This document shows, in pieces, positions 49,548 to 61,400 of a stretch of 64,000 nt of DNA. The notes below the pieces were generated by a model. It did no database searches. It worked only from the letters and a program-made list of their open reading frames with translations, and had not been told where the DNA came from. The stretch is from Onchocerca volvulus. Taxonomy: Eukaryota > Nematoda > Chromadorea > Rhabditida > Onchocercidae. Both the position numbers and the translations under genes were made by a program. The number at the start of each line of letters is the position of its first letter. Within the stretch, counting starts at the first letter, position 1. Location of the stretch: contig HG738138.1 in the NCBI GenBank assembly GCA_000499405.2, positions 3,088,368 through 3,152,367 on the forward strand, written 5' to 3'.

Positions 49548-52500
49548 TTTTGATATATATCTTATAAAATGTACGGTATTTCCGATATATTAGTAAAATA
49601 AATATTCTTTATAAATGTTATTCATGCTTTTTAATGTTATTTTATAAAAATTTAAATTACACCGAAAATACTTATTCAATGCATAGTTATATACCTGCAT
49701 TTTTAAGCATAGCATACAGTAAGCATTTAGCAAACAAATACATTATTTCATATTATATTATAAATTATATATGCTACATTTTTGTAAAATATATGAATTC
49801 GTAAGTTTTACATCATTAAACAGGAACGAAAAAAATGATTCGATAGCTTTTTTTTTTTTTTTTAAATGAATTTTTTTTTTTTTTTTTTTGCAATTTAATT
49901 TTTCTAAAAGTTCCGGAGAAAGTACTATCATTAAATTGAGTAATCTATTAGTTGGAAGAAATTACTTGGTAGCATTTTTCACATGAATTTTTTTTTTCGG
50001 AATTTAATTTTTCTTAAAGTATTGCAGATACTATCAATGCATTCAATTACATAATCTTGTAACCAACCTTTAGATCTTCCTTTTTCTGATAATGAAAACA
50101 AAGAATTATACTTTGAAATATTTTTCCCTTTTTAGATTATTCGTTTATTTTCTGGATTTATTTCAAATTTCTGCATTACTTTTTTTTCTTAATATAAAGG
50201 CAAAAAGTAATTTACGGCTTCAGAAATGCAAAAAAAAGTAATCAGTAACAAGAATTATTTTATATTTAAAAAAAAAAAAAATCGAATGATATGTAATTAA
50301 AAATGAAGTCAAGAATAAAATGAATTATATCTATTTTTTTATAAAAAAATGAATGTGCAACTGAAAATTGCAAGCATAATATTAGCTATATTTATTAAAA
50401 ATTTCAATTACATGATGTAGTTTCAGATTCGATATACTTCATTATCACATTTCTAGATTATTTTTTCCAATTCAATTTCAAAAATGCAATCGGGACAAAT
50501 AATTAGGACAATAGGATAGTTTGAGTAATTTATTAAAATACCAAAATAGAATCCCTCGTTAAATTTAGCGCTATTTTTGTATTTAATCGCACGACTGCAA
50601 ATTAGAAATTGACGTCAAAAAATAAAATACTTTTTAGTTAATTCAATTCACATAATTCGAGCTTATTCCAATGATCCGAGAAGAAGAGCGCTTCAAGCGG
50701 AAAATTTAATCATGTCTAAAGCATTCATTTTGGAAATATGAAGTAATTTGACATATCAACAGAAGCAGAATTCCTGTTTGTCTAAAGCCTAAAATAATGT
50801 GAGGTTTTTTTTTTTTTTTATAAATTAAATTCCAGTAAAAAATAAGTCAAAAAGCTAGTTTTTATCATTGGTGCAAATAATGTTTGTTGAAAAATAAAAC
50901 TTCTACAGATTACTATGTGCTATTGCTTGACGAACCAAAATTCCATTTCAGCATGAATATAATGTTGTCCTCATCATAGAATAAATCATCAAAAAATAGC
51001 AAAGTGTAATCGAATTAAGAAATCAGATTACCGAAAAATTCAATATATCATTGTCCAAAATTATTCTTTTGGTAAGAAAAATTTTAAAGTTTTCACTTAC
51101 CATATAAATAAGCGAAGGAATTAAAGGAAGTGGATGAATCTAATATAGCATTCTGATCTTTTTTTTCTCTTTCATCTTACTTTTTGTATGATGCTTTTTT
51201 AGGCTTCGATGGATCTATGCTAAAATTAAATCTCATAAAGCTTCAATATTTCAATAAACTTACTTATTAGCAAGCTTGCTTGCGTATTTATCAAGTGACT
51301 TTTTTCTAAAAATATTTCTTATTTTCCTTTCTTTATTTCTTTTTAACTTCTTCTCTGGAATTTCCCCTTGCTGAAATTCTATTTTTACTACTAATACTAT
51401 ACATTTCTTTATTGAACTAAATGAAAAAGGTTTTATTTAAATAACATTGTAAAGTAATTCTTTGTCCTATAACTCTATTATTATCTGTCTCATTGCACCT
51501 AAATAGATACTAAAAAACTTTTGTTTTTCTTTTCTCATATAAAAGAAAAAAACATCTATTCTTTGTACGAAGTTTTTTTGTTGCCAATTTATCAGAAGTC
51601 CTTACTTATCCAATCAATCAATGCATCACAACATTCCACGTGATAGTTCTTTAAAAACAAACAAACAATTTAATGCCAACTGTTATATTTAATTCGAAAC
51701 CATAACACAGTTATCAATTATCTAGCAAAGAAACGATGTAATTCATTGAAAATAAAAAAAAAAAAAAGAAAAATGGTTGCACACTTTTATTTGAAATCTC
51801 GAAATCTGCAAGAACAAAATTTGAAAAATTGGAAGAAAAAGCAAAAAAAAAAATTCCCATTTTTTTAGATTTCAAAAAAAAAACGAAAAAAAACGAAAAA
51901 ATTTGAGCAAAAAAATGATAAAAGTACTTATTAATCATACAGGAACATACGTTTTGGATAAAGTTCAGTATGATGAATGAAATTCGCACTTTTGAAAGTT
52001 TACGAGAAATTTCATTACAAGAATTTTTATTGCTACAGCCAAAAGTATCGAAAAAAAATAAATGCAAATTTTTACAACTAATATTTACGAAATATTCTTC
52101 GTTCTTTTTTTTTTCCAAAATGTAGCCTTGTAATTAAGCATATTACAGAGAAGATTATTTCCTGTAAAAAATAAAAAAACAAAAAAAATAAAAAAAAACG
52201 AACTAATCAATCAGACATTTCCATTATTTAGTCTATGAAAGGTCATGCAAAAGGTATATGAAAAAATAATTCGCATAATTTCTTGTTTATAAACCTGTTT
52301 AGAAGATTAAATCGAATATATGAAAATCTATGCTTAATAATTAACAATTGATAATACTGATAACGCGTTTGAAAGGAAAAAAAATTCATATATCAATGTA
52401 TTTAAATAATTACATCTATCAATCTAAATTATTCTTTCAATATTTCTGCTTCGCAACATTAATAATATTGATACATGAATTTTTTTATTTTCACAGATAA

Positions 52501-55154
52501 ATCCATTACAATTTTCTTCTTCTTCGAAAGAGAATTGATTATGTGTGTGTCATAATTGTTAATAGTCTATCTTAATCAAGTAATTATATCCGTATGATTT
52601 CTCATCATGATAGGCATTGAAGCTTGAAGTTTGAAGCTTGAAGCATTGTTAATTCTTGGAAAATAATTTTAAATTAACAGTAACTTTAGGATAATAAAAA
52701 AACCACGTGCATGAAATGATATTTTATTTGAATTAAAATTTAAAGTATTTTATTAAATATTTATGCAATTGCCCCTGTTTGATGTTCATAATGATTCAAT
52801 TTTTTTACATTAATATTATATGTCTCCATTGCTCAAAATTAATCTGGTGAGAAAAGAAAAATGAAAAATTCTCATAACTGCCATCAACAGTATGTTTATG
52901 TTTTATTTAGCGAATAATTTTTCAATCCATCATTTTGTAAATGTTTAAAAAAAGCATCATTTTTCACGAACATATGTTTTTTTTTTTTTTTTTTTTTTTT
53001 CATTTTCCCAGAGGTGTAGAAATTTTATCTAATATGTCGATGTTTACAATCATTGCATCAGCGATACTTGAAGCAAATTTGCACTTGCAAGTAATTAGTG
53101 TCGTCAATTGTCAGTCATTTATGTCATTTCAACTTTTCAATCCTGTTTTGTCATCTAATACTTAAATCTAATTTTATCAGTGCTCGGTTAATATTTATCA
53201 TCATTATACAGCAAGAAATTCAACATATTAAATGATTAACTGAAAAGTAATGAATAATTCGAAGTGACGTAAAATGTATCTCAAAACAATGTCATGAACA
53301 TATGTAATAATAATGCTAGAATAAGAAAGGAAATTCAGTGAAGATGAATCAAATATGAATATTTTTACTTCCTAATGTAACTAAATTAACTTGAAAAGTT
53401 TTTTCTTTTTTTTCCTTAGGTTTTAAGGCATAATTTATGAATAATTTTAGTCGATTTATAAGTGTCATTTATCATAATGATGATAATTGTAGAGCTGTTT
53501 TTGACTTTTGCTTCCTCTTTGACAAATACTATTTTTTTTTTTTCTATTTCATCACACATGATAAACTTAGTTTCGAAAAACTAGAAAAAAAAAGTGTTTC
53601 TTTCGTTTTTTGAAAAGAAAAAAAAAAAGAGAATTGTGCAAAATTCAGAATTCTAAATTTGAGCCTACATATCAACTATTTTTCAATTTTGTATAAAATA
53701 GCAATTGAATTGATTATCGATATCTTGTTTTTCTTTTTTTTTTTTTCTTTCTACAATTAGCGTCAGTTGTAGACTATCAAGTTCTACAAAATGTTTTGTA
53801 CCATAAATCCTTTTCTAAATGAAATTGTAAGTAAATAATGAAAATGCAAGTAAATAATTTCGGCAACAGCTGACTTGAAGAAGAGAATAACTGAAGAAAT
53901 CTAAATTGATGGAATAAAATTAACAAAAAAAAAAAGCGTGCTCAATCATACATATCAACAGGATTTCAACAAAGTGATGCCACCATAGCTTTTAAATAAA
54001 AACAATCGCACATAATTCATCACAGACAGAATCATAAATCACACATTCTTTCTTGCTCATAAAGAATTCAACAAAAAAAAAAAAAAAGAAAAAAATTAAA
54101 TTTTTAAGAATTACATTATTTCTTTTTCAAGAATTATTGTAATTTAATAAAGACTTGTTCGGCCATCTTTTTAGTTTACTTCTTATTTTTTTATTTCGTA
54201 AGCTTTATCCAAATTTCTTCTTTGATTTACTGTCATTCATGCTTATACTAATTTTAAATAAAGCAGATGATATTCATTGGAATTCCTATAGTTACTCTTC
54301 AATCTTTCATTGAATCATTCAGCCATTTCAATTTCGTAAATTTTAGATTATTTTAAACAATAAGAATTAAAAGTTAGTTATCGAATTCAATCAATTAATA
54401 AATTTGAACTGTCCATAGCGAAAAAATCTTTGGCAAAACTACGTAGAGATTTTGCAATATGAAGCAGTTGATTCAAGGTTATGGAAATGTTTTAATAGAT
54501 TTTAAAAATTTAAGATCTCCACCTAATCAAGATAGTACGAAGGAACAAACCGATTGTTGTGAGAACGGTACCAGAATAGTACAGCGCAGTTGTAAGGGAC
54601 CATTCTGATCGATTACTAAATGAAACTCCAATTTCACGATGTAAATAGTTGATAGCTTTCTCCAGCAAAAATCTCTGCCTCTGCGATACTTGAACATTGT
54701 ATATTTCATCGAGTTGTTTGAGAAATAATTCTCTCTTATGAATATAATATTTATAATCATGCAATTTTCGAACCCGATCTGCAGCTTCTTCAAGCCAAAG
54801 GAATAATAATGCTCCAATGAACATGTAAATCATCATGAATACCAATGATAATAAATGATTGAGATGGAGATGTTTGTAGGATCGTTTGATCCGTTTCAAA
54901 CAGGTGTCCGATTGTACGGAAGTTACCTTCCTATTAGCGTTGTTTGCTTGCGCATTAACAGGCGTAACAGAATTTTCTCTGATAATTGACATATGTGGCA
55001 TGCTTGAGTCTTTTCGTTTACTATCACAATCATTATAGCTTTGGGATGATGAAACAGAGACAGATCTGAGAGCGGTTTCTGTACGACCATTTCCACCAGA
55101 ACTGATATGTGCAAATGATGATGTTGACAACTTACCCGTCAGTAAAACCGGCAT
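43646..55154 (-). CDS. Two-pore-domain (K2P/TWK) potassium channel
   Basis: Ten exons: 55154-54551, 47442-47116, 46918-46723, 46430-46386, 46087-45942, 45564-45480, 45182-44904, 44747-44558, 44212-44060 and 43966-43646, giving 781 residues. A Ser/Asn-rich N-terminus (1-95) precedes M1 (about 100-121), the extracellular cap with sequon NRS at 181-183, filter TTIGYGD (199-205), M2 (about 215-235), a cytosolic loop (about 240-335), M3 (about 337-358), filter STIGLGD (378-384), M4 (about 394-416) and an unusually long tail (417-781). K2P channels dimerise and carry background K+ current. The exon 2 donor was set at 47115 because only this phase keeps exon 3 open. The tail holds eight Q-T-like motifs and an acidic/Ser patch near 705-730. 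Intron 1 is 7.1 kb. The TWK orthologue is not assigned. Confidence 0.93.
47971..48020. repeat. Two perfect tandem copies of a 25-bp unit
   Basis: The unit starting ATGATATCGAAAAAGTAACT is repeated without mismatch at 47971-47995 and 47996-48020. Confidence 0.85.
49452..49541. repeat. A-run / T-run / A-run composite
   Basis: About 32 A, about 20 T, a short ATAATTT bridge and about 32 A again; it can fold on itself. Lengths may be affected by sequencing error. Confidence 0.8.
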
Positions 55155-58100
55155 GATATACTGTGCATCATATAATTACAAGTCTCTATAGAAAGATGTT
55201 ACTGTTAAGGGGAATAAAAGAAATCGGAAAATGTTGTTGAGTGAAATCAGAATGAAGATCGAGATGTAATTCAAATGTGAGGATGAGATAATTCAGATAG
55301 TTTCGAATAATGCGAACCGGATGATGCGATAGATGAATGGCAATTGTGTAATTTAAGAAGAAACAGGAAAAGCAAACACGAAGATGACATATACTGGAGA
55401 GCAAATGATGGATGTAAGCCATCAACGAGAACACACAAACCTCCGGATCAGACTTCAGGAGTTGTGTATGTATAGTGAGAAAGAATTTGTTTATACCTTT
55501 ATTTTTCATAAATCTTGCAAGCAAAAGGAGTTACTGATATTCATCATGTTAACTCCTTTTCATGAAAATTATTCAAATCTTGAAACAATGACCGGCAATA
55601 AAACAGAGACACAAGAATTTTCGACTTTTCATCTTATTTCAATCGACTCTCGATGTAATCAGATGATGGCCATTCGTGCGTTCGTCCTGAAACATGCTTT
55701 CTTTATTTTCTGACATTAAGTATCTAATTTAAGTGAGTATCGAAATTCTGTTAATATATCAAACTTTTATATTTATATTAAAGTCTGACTTCTCCGAAAC
55801 TTTTTCAAATAATAAGAAGAGCTAAAATAACACAACCGAAAATAGCTGAACTAAGCACAGAGATTCAACCATTACAGATTTTTCAGAAAGATGTATTAAA
55901 TGATGTGCAAAACAATAAATAAGTATGGTAAATTCTCGATTACTGTAAACTGATACGAAACGAATTTTCAGATATTAAACAATATAACTAGAATATATAG
56001 GGTTCAAACCATCAGAAACACTGAAGTGATTCATTATTCACTCCATCGGTATGATTGAATCAAAATAAACCATATATGACTTTTGGAAAAAAAAGCAGGA
56101 TGAGTCTCATCTTCTAATCAAGCTTCATTTAAAGCATGGTCAACCAACTTCCCCGATTAATTGGAGTTTTCGGAAATACATAGCATAATAAACCAACATT
56201 TCGAAATAGGGATAGGATTTGATAATAGGTCATAACTGAAGGTTAAAAATTCTTATTATAGGACACATAATAGAAAGCTAATCAAGAAGAGAAATAAAAG
56301 CTAAAGAAAGAAGTCCAAGGGATTAACAATAGCAAATGATCATATAACAAAAAATGCCAGGAAAAAAAGCATCCTCCAAATTACTTTTTTTCTCTTTTCA
56401 AAACATCATTGAATATAAGAAAAAGATACCGATTCAATAACTTATATTATCTGTTTAAAGCCTAGAGATCTTGGCTTCAAAACCTGAAAATCGCAATGGG
56501 GACGATCAAAGAGCAGAATATCGTGTTTATTAATAATGATGATCTTCACATTATTTTATCGTTCCTTGTCATCTAGCTATCTCCCTGTTGTTAAAAAATT
56601 TTCATTAATATGTTAATTTACAGCGAAAATCTGAAAATACTTCGAAATTCTGGCGTTAAATATCGTATTCGGCCGGTTCTACAAACGATTCGTTAATCAT
56701 ATTACTAAATATCATAAGGTTCAATATTATCCCATTATCATCCCTGTTCTACCCAACATATATGTAATTCATTTGCAGCTTTTCATTCTTTCATAATATC
56801 ATCACGATCCAAAATGAATTTGGTATCAAAAAAAAAAAAAAAAAAAAAAAAAAACCGCTTCCCACACCTTACTTTTCATTTAATCGCGCATATTATTCAC
56901 GAAATAATTCATAATACTCCAAATTGCCGCATAAAATTTAAATTTTTTCAAAGATCGGGTTAATATAAGCCCTGAAGTGACGAAACAAGCAATAATATTT
57001 ACTTAAAAAAGAAGATCTGGGATTTCCTTGCAAACACAAATTAAAATATGATTTAAAAATTACGTCTAATTCTTTTTTATCGTCTCTTTTTCTTCTTACC
57101 TTTTTCCTTATTTTTCTACACAAAAAAGCACTGACTGACAATTCCAACTTGTGGACTAGTGTGCGGAAAAATATGTTGTAAAGTCTAGCTTCCTGTACAC
57201 TTCGTACAGAAAAGTTTTCTCTCTCCTAACAATTCTGAAACAGTAGTCAACGGATAATGCATAAGTAATAACTACACTAGTGTATTCTGATTTTTAAATA
57301 ACCATTTTGGAACAAGTATTTCTATTTGCTGTCATTTAAAAAAAACAAGGCTTCGTAAAAATCGATTTCTGAATATATCATAATGAATGGTATTCGCTTA
57401 ACCATTTCATTTACAAATGATATCGAGAGAAAATTTCAGATAAATCTAGGCATGCGAAAAATGAAAATTTAATTTTTCAGCAGAAACTTGCCTAAATTGC
57501 CATTAGAATAATTTGCTTATACTTTTTTTTTTTCTTTTTCGTAGATTTTTTTTCCCTAGAAACAGATTTTTTTTTTTTTTTCTTTAAAATAAAGAGGAAA
57601 ACTGAAGGAAGGAAAAAGATATGAAACCAAACTTGTCCAAATCCCAGAAACAATCCTCAACAGATGTTAAACAAGAAAATGATTAGCAAGTTTACCATAC
57701 TAGTTCTTATTTGAAGAGTTTTTTCGATTAATATATTACTACTGCAATCAGTATGCTAATCGCAAAAACTGTCCTGATACAAACTCGGTTGTTGTTCAAC
57801 CCCTCAATAAGAAAGAATAGACAAGGAGACAGAATCAGAATAGATGAATTAGCAGCGAAATAGAATGAAAGAATCATCGATGACAAATTGAGCATTTTCT
57901 TAAAAAGCAATACTTGACCCTATTCAGCATAGGACGGTTAAAGCAAACCCATTATATGCTAAATGATTAGAATTCTGAATATAAAAAGAAAGAACGCAAT
58001 TTCATCATTTCGATAACTTTGGGAATTTTGAAATTTGTGGATAAAACTTGAAGTTTGTAATCCGCTGATTGGAAATTTATTTGCTGTGAATAAAATAAAA

Positions 58101-58474
58101 TATTCATCAAATAGTATAATCCGCTTCCCAGTACTGAATTAAATTTATACAATGTTTTCCACCGTACTTCCCCAATGAATTCATCCAGAAATAAGGAAAT
58201 AATAAAATAAATATAAATATTATTGAAAAACAGAGATCATCTCAAAATAATTGACAAAACTGAACACAGAAATGAAGCAAAGCAAAAAAAGGCATGTGAA
58301 ACAAGGAATTTCAGAAATTAATTAAGTGCCGAGCAGAATAAAGACGAATGGATGAACGACAGATGTTGCAAGCAACATAATTGAGAATTATAATACACAA
58401 AATTTAACGGTCGATTAATTTTAGAGGCTTTTATAGAGTTTTAAATTAATTTGAAATTAATATCCAATACTTAC
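55155..58474. other. Upstream of the K2P gene and downstream of the UCR-1-like gene
   Basis: No secure gene. The final exon of the UCR-1-like gene should lie here: an acceptor at about 56689 followed by a short phase-compatible segment (EPAEYDI then stop) is one candidate, and an acceptor before 58138 with a longer open tail is another; neither is convincing. The overlapping open frames at 55186-55524 (-) and 55384-55713 (+) have no supporting features. Confidence 0.4.
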
Positions 58475-61400
58475 CAACGACAGTAAAAGCAACTGGTTTA
58501 TTTCGGAAAACGCGTGATGACACTTCCTTCACTGCTTTTGCTGTGACTGCCTAGAAATTAAAATCTTCGAAACTTCGATATAGAGACAAAATCAATTGGA
58601 AATTTTTAAAATTATTTCACTGAACCAGTTTTGCAACAAAAAACAATCACAAATTACGGAGGAAAAATGAAACTGGAACTCCAAACGGATGCGGTTTGAA
58701 ATTCTAGTTTTATTTCTCGGAAATGAGAAAGAGATAAAGATCGAACTCAGTGACTAAATAAATACCACTCATTGCACAACACAGGACAGAAGCAATGTTA
58801 AAATTCGATCCTAATTACGATTAAAAGAATGAAATCTGAGCTGAGAAGATCACAATAGAAAGCAAACAGTATAAAATTGAAATCACTACGAAAACTGGAC
58901 TACGTAAACATGAATCGATTAAATTGACATCTTTCCATTATTAGTTTACGTTCATAAAACCATCAGGATATGAAAAAATTAGCTTACATTGATTCGTACT
59001 TCCAATTCGTGCATAGGTATTCGCCTTCCATAACATAACAACTGCCTGAAAAATGCCATTTCACTTTTTTATAAAAGAAATGAAACAAAAAATTTTAACC
59101 GAAACCCATATCATTCAATATTCAGTTTCTCTCTTTCTATTCGAAAAATTCAAGATATGAGCAATATCTTTATTTCTCAATATAAGATGATGATAATAAT
59201 CAGTATCGCCCTCATCATAACCGTCCCTTCAACATAACCATTATCAACAACAACAATGCAAATAAACTGTACAACCAACTCCTTTTCCTAATTCACAAGA
59301 TGATGACCATGGCAAATTACTTAAGTATGCTGTTAATATTTGGAAAACAAGTTGGTGAAATAAACCAAAAAAATAATTCAAATATTTGAGGAAAATTTCC
59401 AAACTTCGAAAGTGAAATCTCGCTTGAGTGTCGCTAACAAATAAAAAACAGATAAAAACAATTTTGTCCACCTCAACAAAAACTTGACAACTTGATAGAA
59501 TTTTATCCAATTTGACAGAAAAATCAGGAAAATTTTTTTATATTCTGACAACTGATATATTAAACTAAATTAACATCCAGTCAATTAAGTGAAACAGCTC
59601 TACACGCCTAAACAACTGCTACTTCGCTTCAGCGTCTTCATAACATATCTGAATTTTCAGGATTTGTATAATCTTTTTCCAAAAAAGACTTTATTTTCTA
59701 AAAAAGGAAAAAATTCGCAGTCTGCAATTAAATAAATGATACTGAAGTAAGAAAAATCCAAAACAAAAGATCTGGAATTAAAAATAAAGAAATGTCAAGC
59801 AGAAAAAGGAGGATTATCTGCTAATTAGATAAAGTGTGATTTGATTATCAATGTATTTTGAAGGGATGTTATAATATGCTATAAAAAACTACATTCCTCC
59901 GGGGCAAGAAAAAATGAGTAAAGAACACATGAATTCATTTATATTTCCATGGGAATAACGTTTAGCCTGCATTCCCATGAGAATGCTTTTTTTTTCCTAA
60001 AAAAAAAAAAAAAAAAAAACAGAACAAAACAAAGACAAATTACTAGAATTATCGCTTTCTTCTGATCTCTTTCGGCAAAATCAGTATTTTATGTCATCAA
60101 ATCATTACCCCTAATTTATATTATTTTTACAGAAATGAATTGTAAACGTTCAGAAAAAAAAAAAAAAATGCATAAAAAACTTTTTTTTTCATCTCTGGTT
60201 TTCACTTCTGGAATTCCAATTTTAGTTCAAAAGATAAGTCAGAAGTTGGTTATTGATTTTTATCTTAATAAAGTTTTAGATGTAACTATAAAGGAAAACA
60301 TTTCAGAATAATAGCTAGAATTGTTTGCTGTAAATATTACAAATTAAGACGAAACAATTATTACGCTATTGTTCATAAAATAATGATAAACCTAAGAACC
60401 TACTGCTTCCCAAAAAAAGTTATGTTTAAAACATTACTTTAGAAGCTAGATGCGTACTTCGTCGGTAGACAGTAAACATTCATCTAAACGAGACACAGTA
60501 CTTCTGTTTACTTCGTTTAACATTGGCTGCGGCATAGATATTGCGTTGACCGCAAGATGCCGTAAAATGAAATGACGTTTCCGTTCTTGGAAGATGGCAT
60601 ATTGAAAGTTGAGCTTTGGAAGAGAATTAAAAACAGTACGTCGAAATGCTCGTGACAGAGTGAAATAAATAAAAAAATTCGTAGTACTAGATATAACAAC
60701 GATTAGGTTGCTAACGTCGACGAAAAATGTGGCAGTGGTAGATACAAGAAATTTTGAGGAACTAACGATATGTTCCGCTAAATCTAAAGCAGTTGGCATT
60801 AGGCGTGAAATCAGGAATTTAGCCATTATAGTGATGATAACAAGTTCGCAATCAGTGCTTTTGAAATGAGTAACACTACGGGTAGCAACAAAATTTTGCC
60901 GCCGTTTATTGGCCGCATGTATAGTCAAGCATATACGAGCCGAAATAATGAAAAGTATGATGTACGGAAATAATGAATTGAACAGCATTCCACCAATTAT
61001 CCGATAACCAATCATATATGCATGTATTTCCACGAGCAACGTCTGATTTACGTGGTATTCGCCATCCAGCTCATAAACGGATAATTCGAAAAGTCTTGGA
61101 AGCGAGAAAAGCAATGCCAATAGAGATACTAAGGTAAGGGTTCGATGTACTTTTTGTGGTTTCGTGTAACTATCCAACGGCCTACAGAAAGCACGATATC
61201 GCTCAAACATCAATACACACATAAGCCAAACTGATGCTGTTAAAGACGCATTACTAAACAAATAATAAGATGGGAAAAATCGAGCATAATTACCCAGTGA
61301 TATGAAAAATGTCGGTATGCAGTACAACAATGCAGCACTAATCAGTAGTGCTGTGTCGGAAAATGCCAGCCATAGAAGATATGTATTAATTAGAGGTCGT

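Larger units (their letters stand above)
47443..54550 (-). other. 7.1-kb first intron of the K2P gene
   Basis: The intron splits the glycine codon of the first selectivity filter. It contains many homopolymers, including A/T blocks at 49452-49541, a perfect 25-bp tandem duplication at 47971-48020, and no supported nested gene on either strand. Open frames at 48335-48722, 51714-52118 and 52941-53165 are low complexity or lack family features. Confidence 0.6.

Noticed and set aside
55186..55713. Overlapping frames of 112 (-) and 109 (+) codons upstream of the K2P gene
   Set aside because: They overlap on opposite strands, lack family motifs or splice-supported neighbours, and have ordinary AT-rich composition.
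56640..56700. Candidate last exon of the UCR-1-like gene (EPAEYDI then stop)
   Set aside because: The phase fits, but the sequence does not resemble known UCR-1 or MPP-beta C-termini and the acceptor is weak, so it was not included in the gene model.
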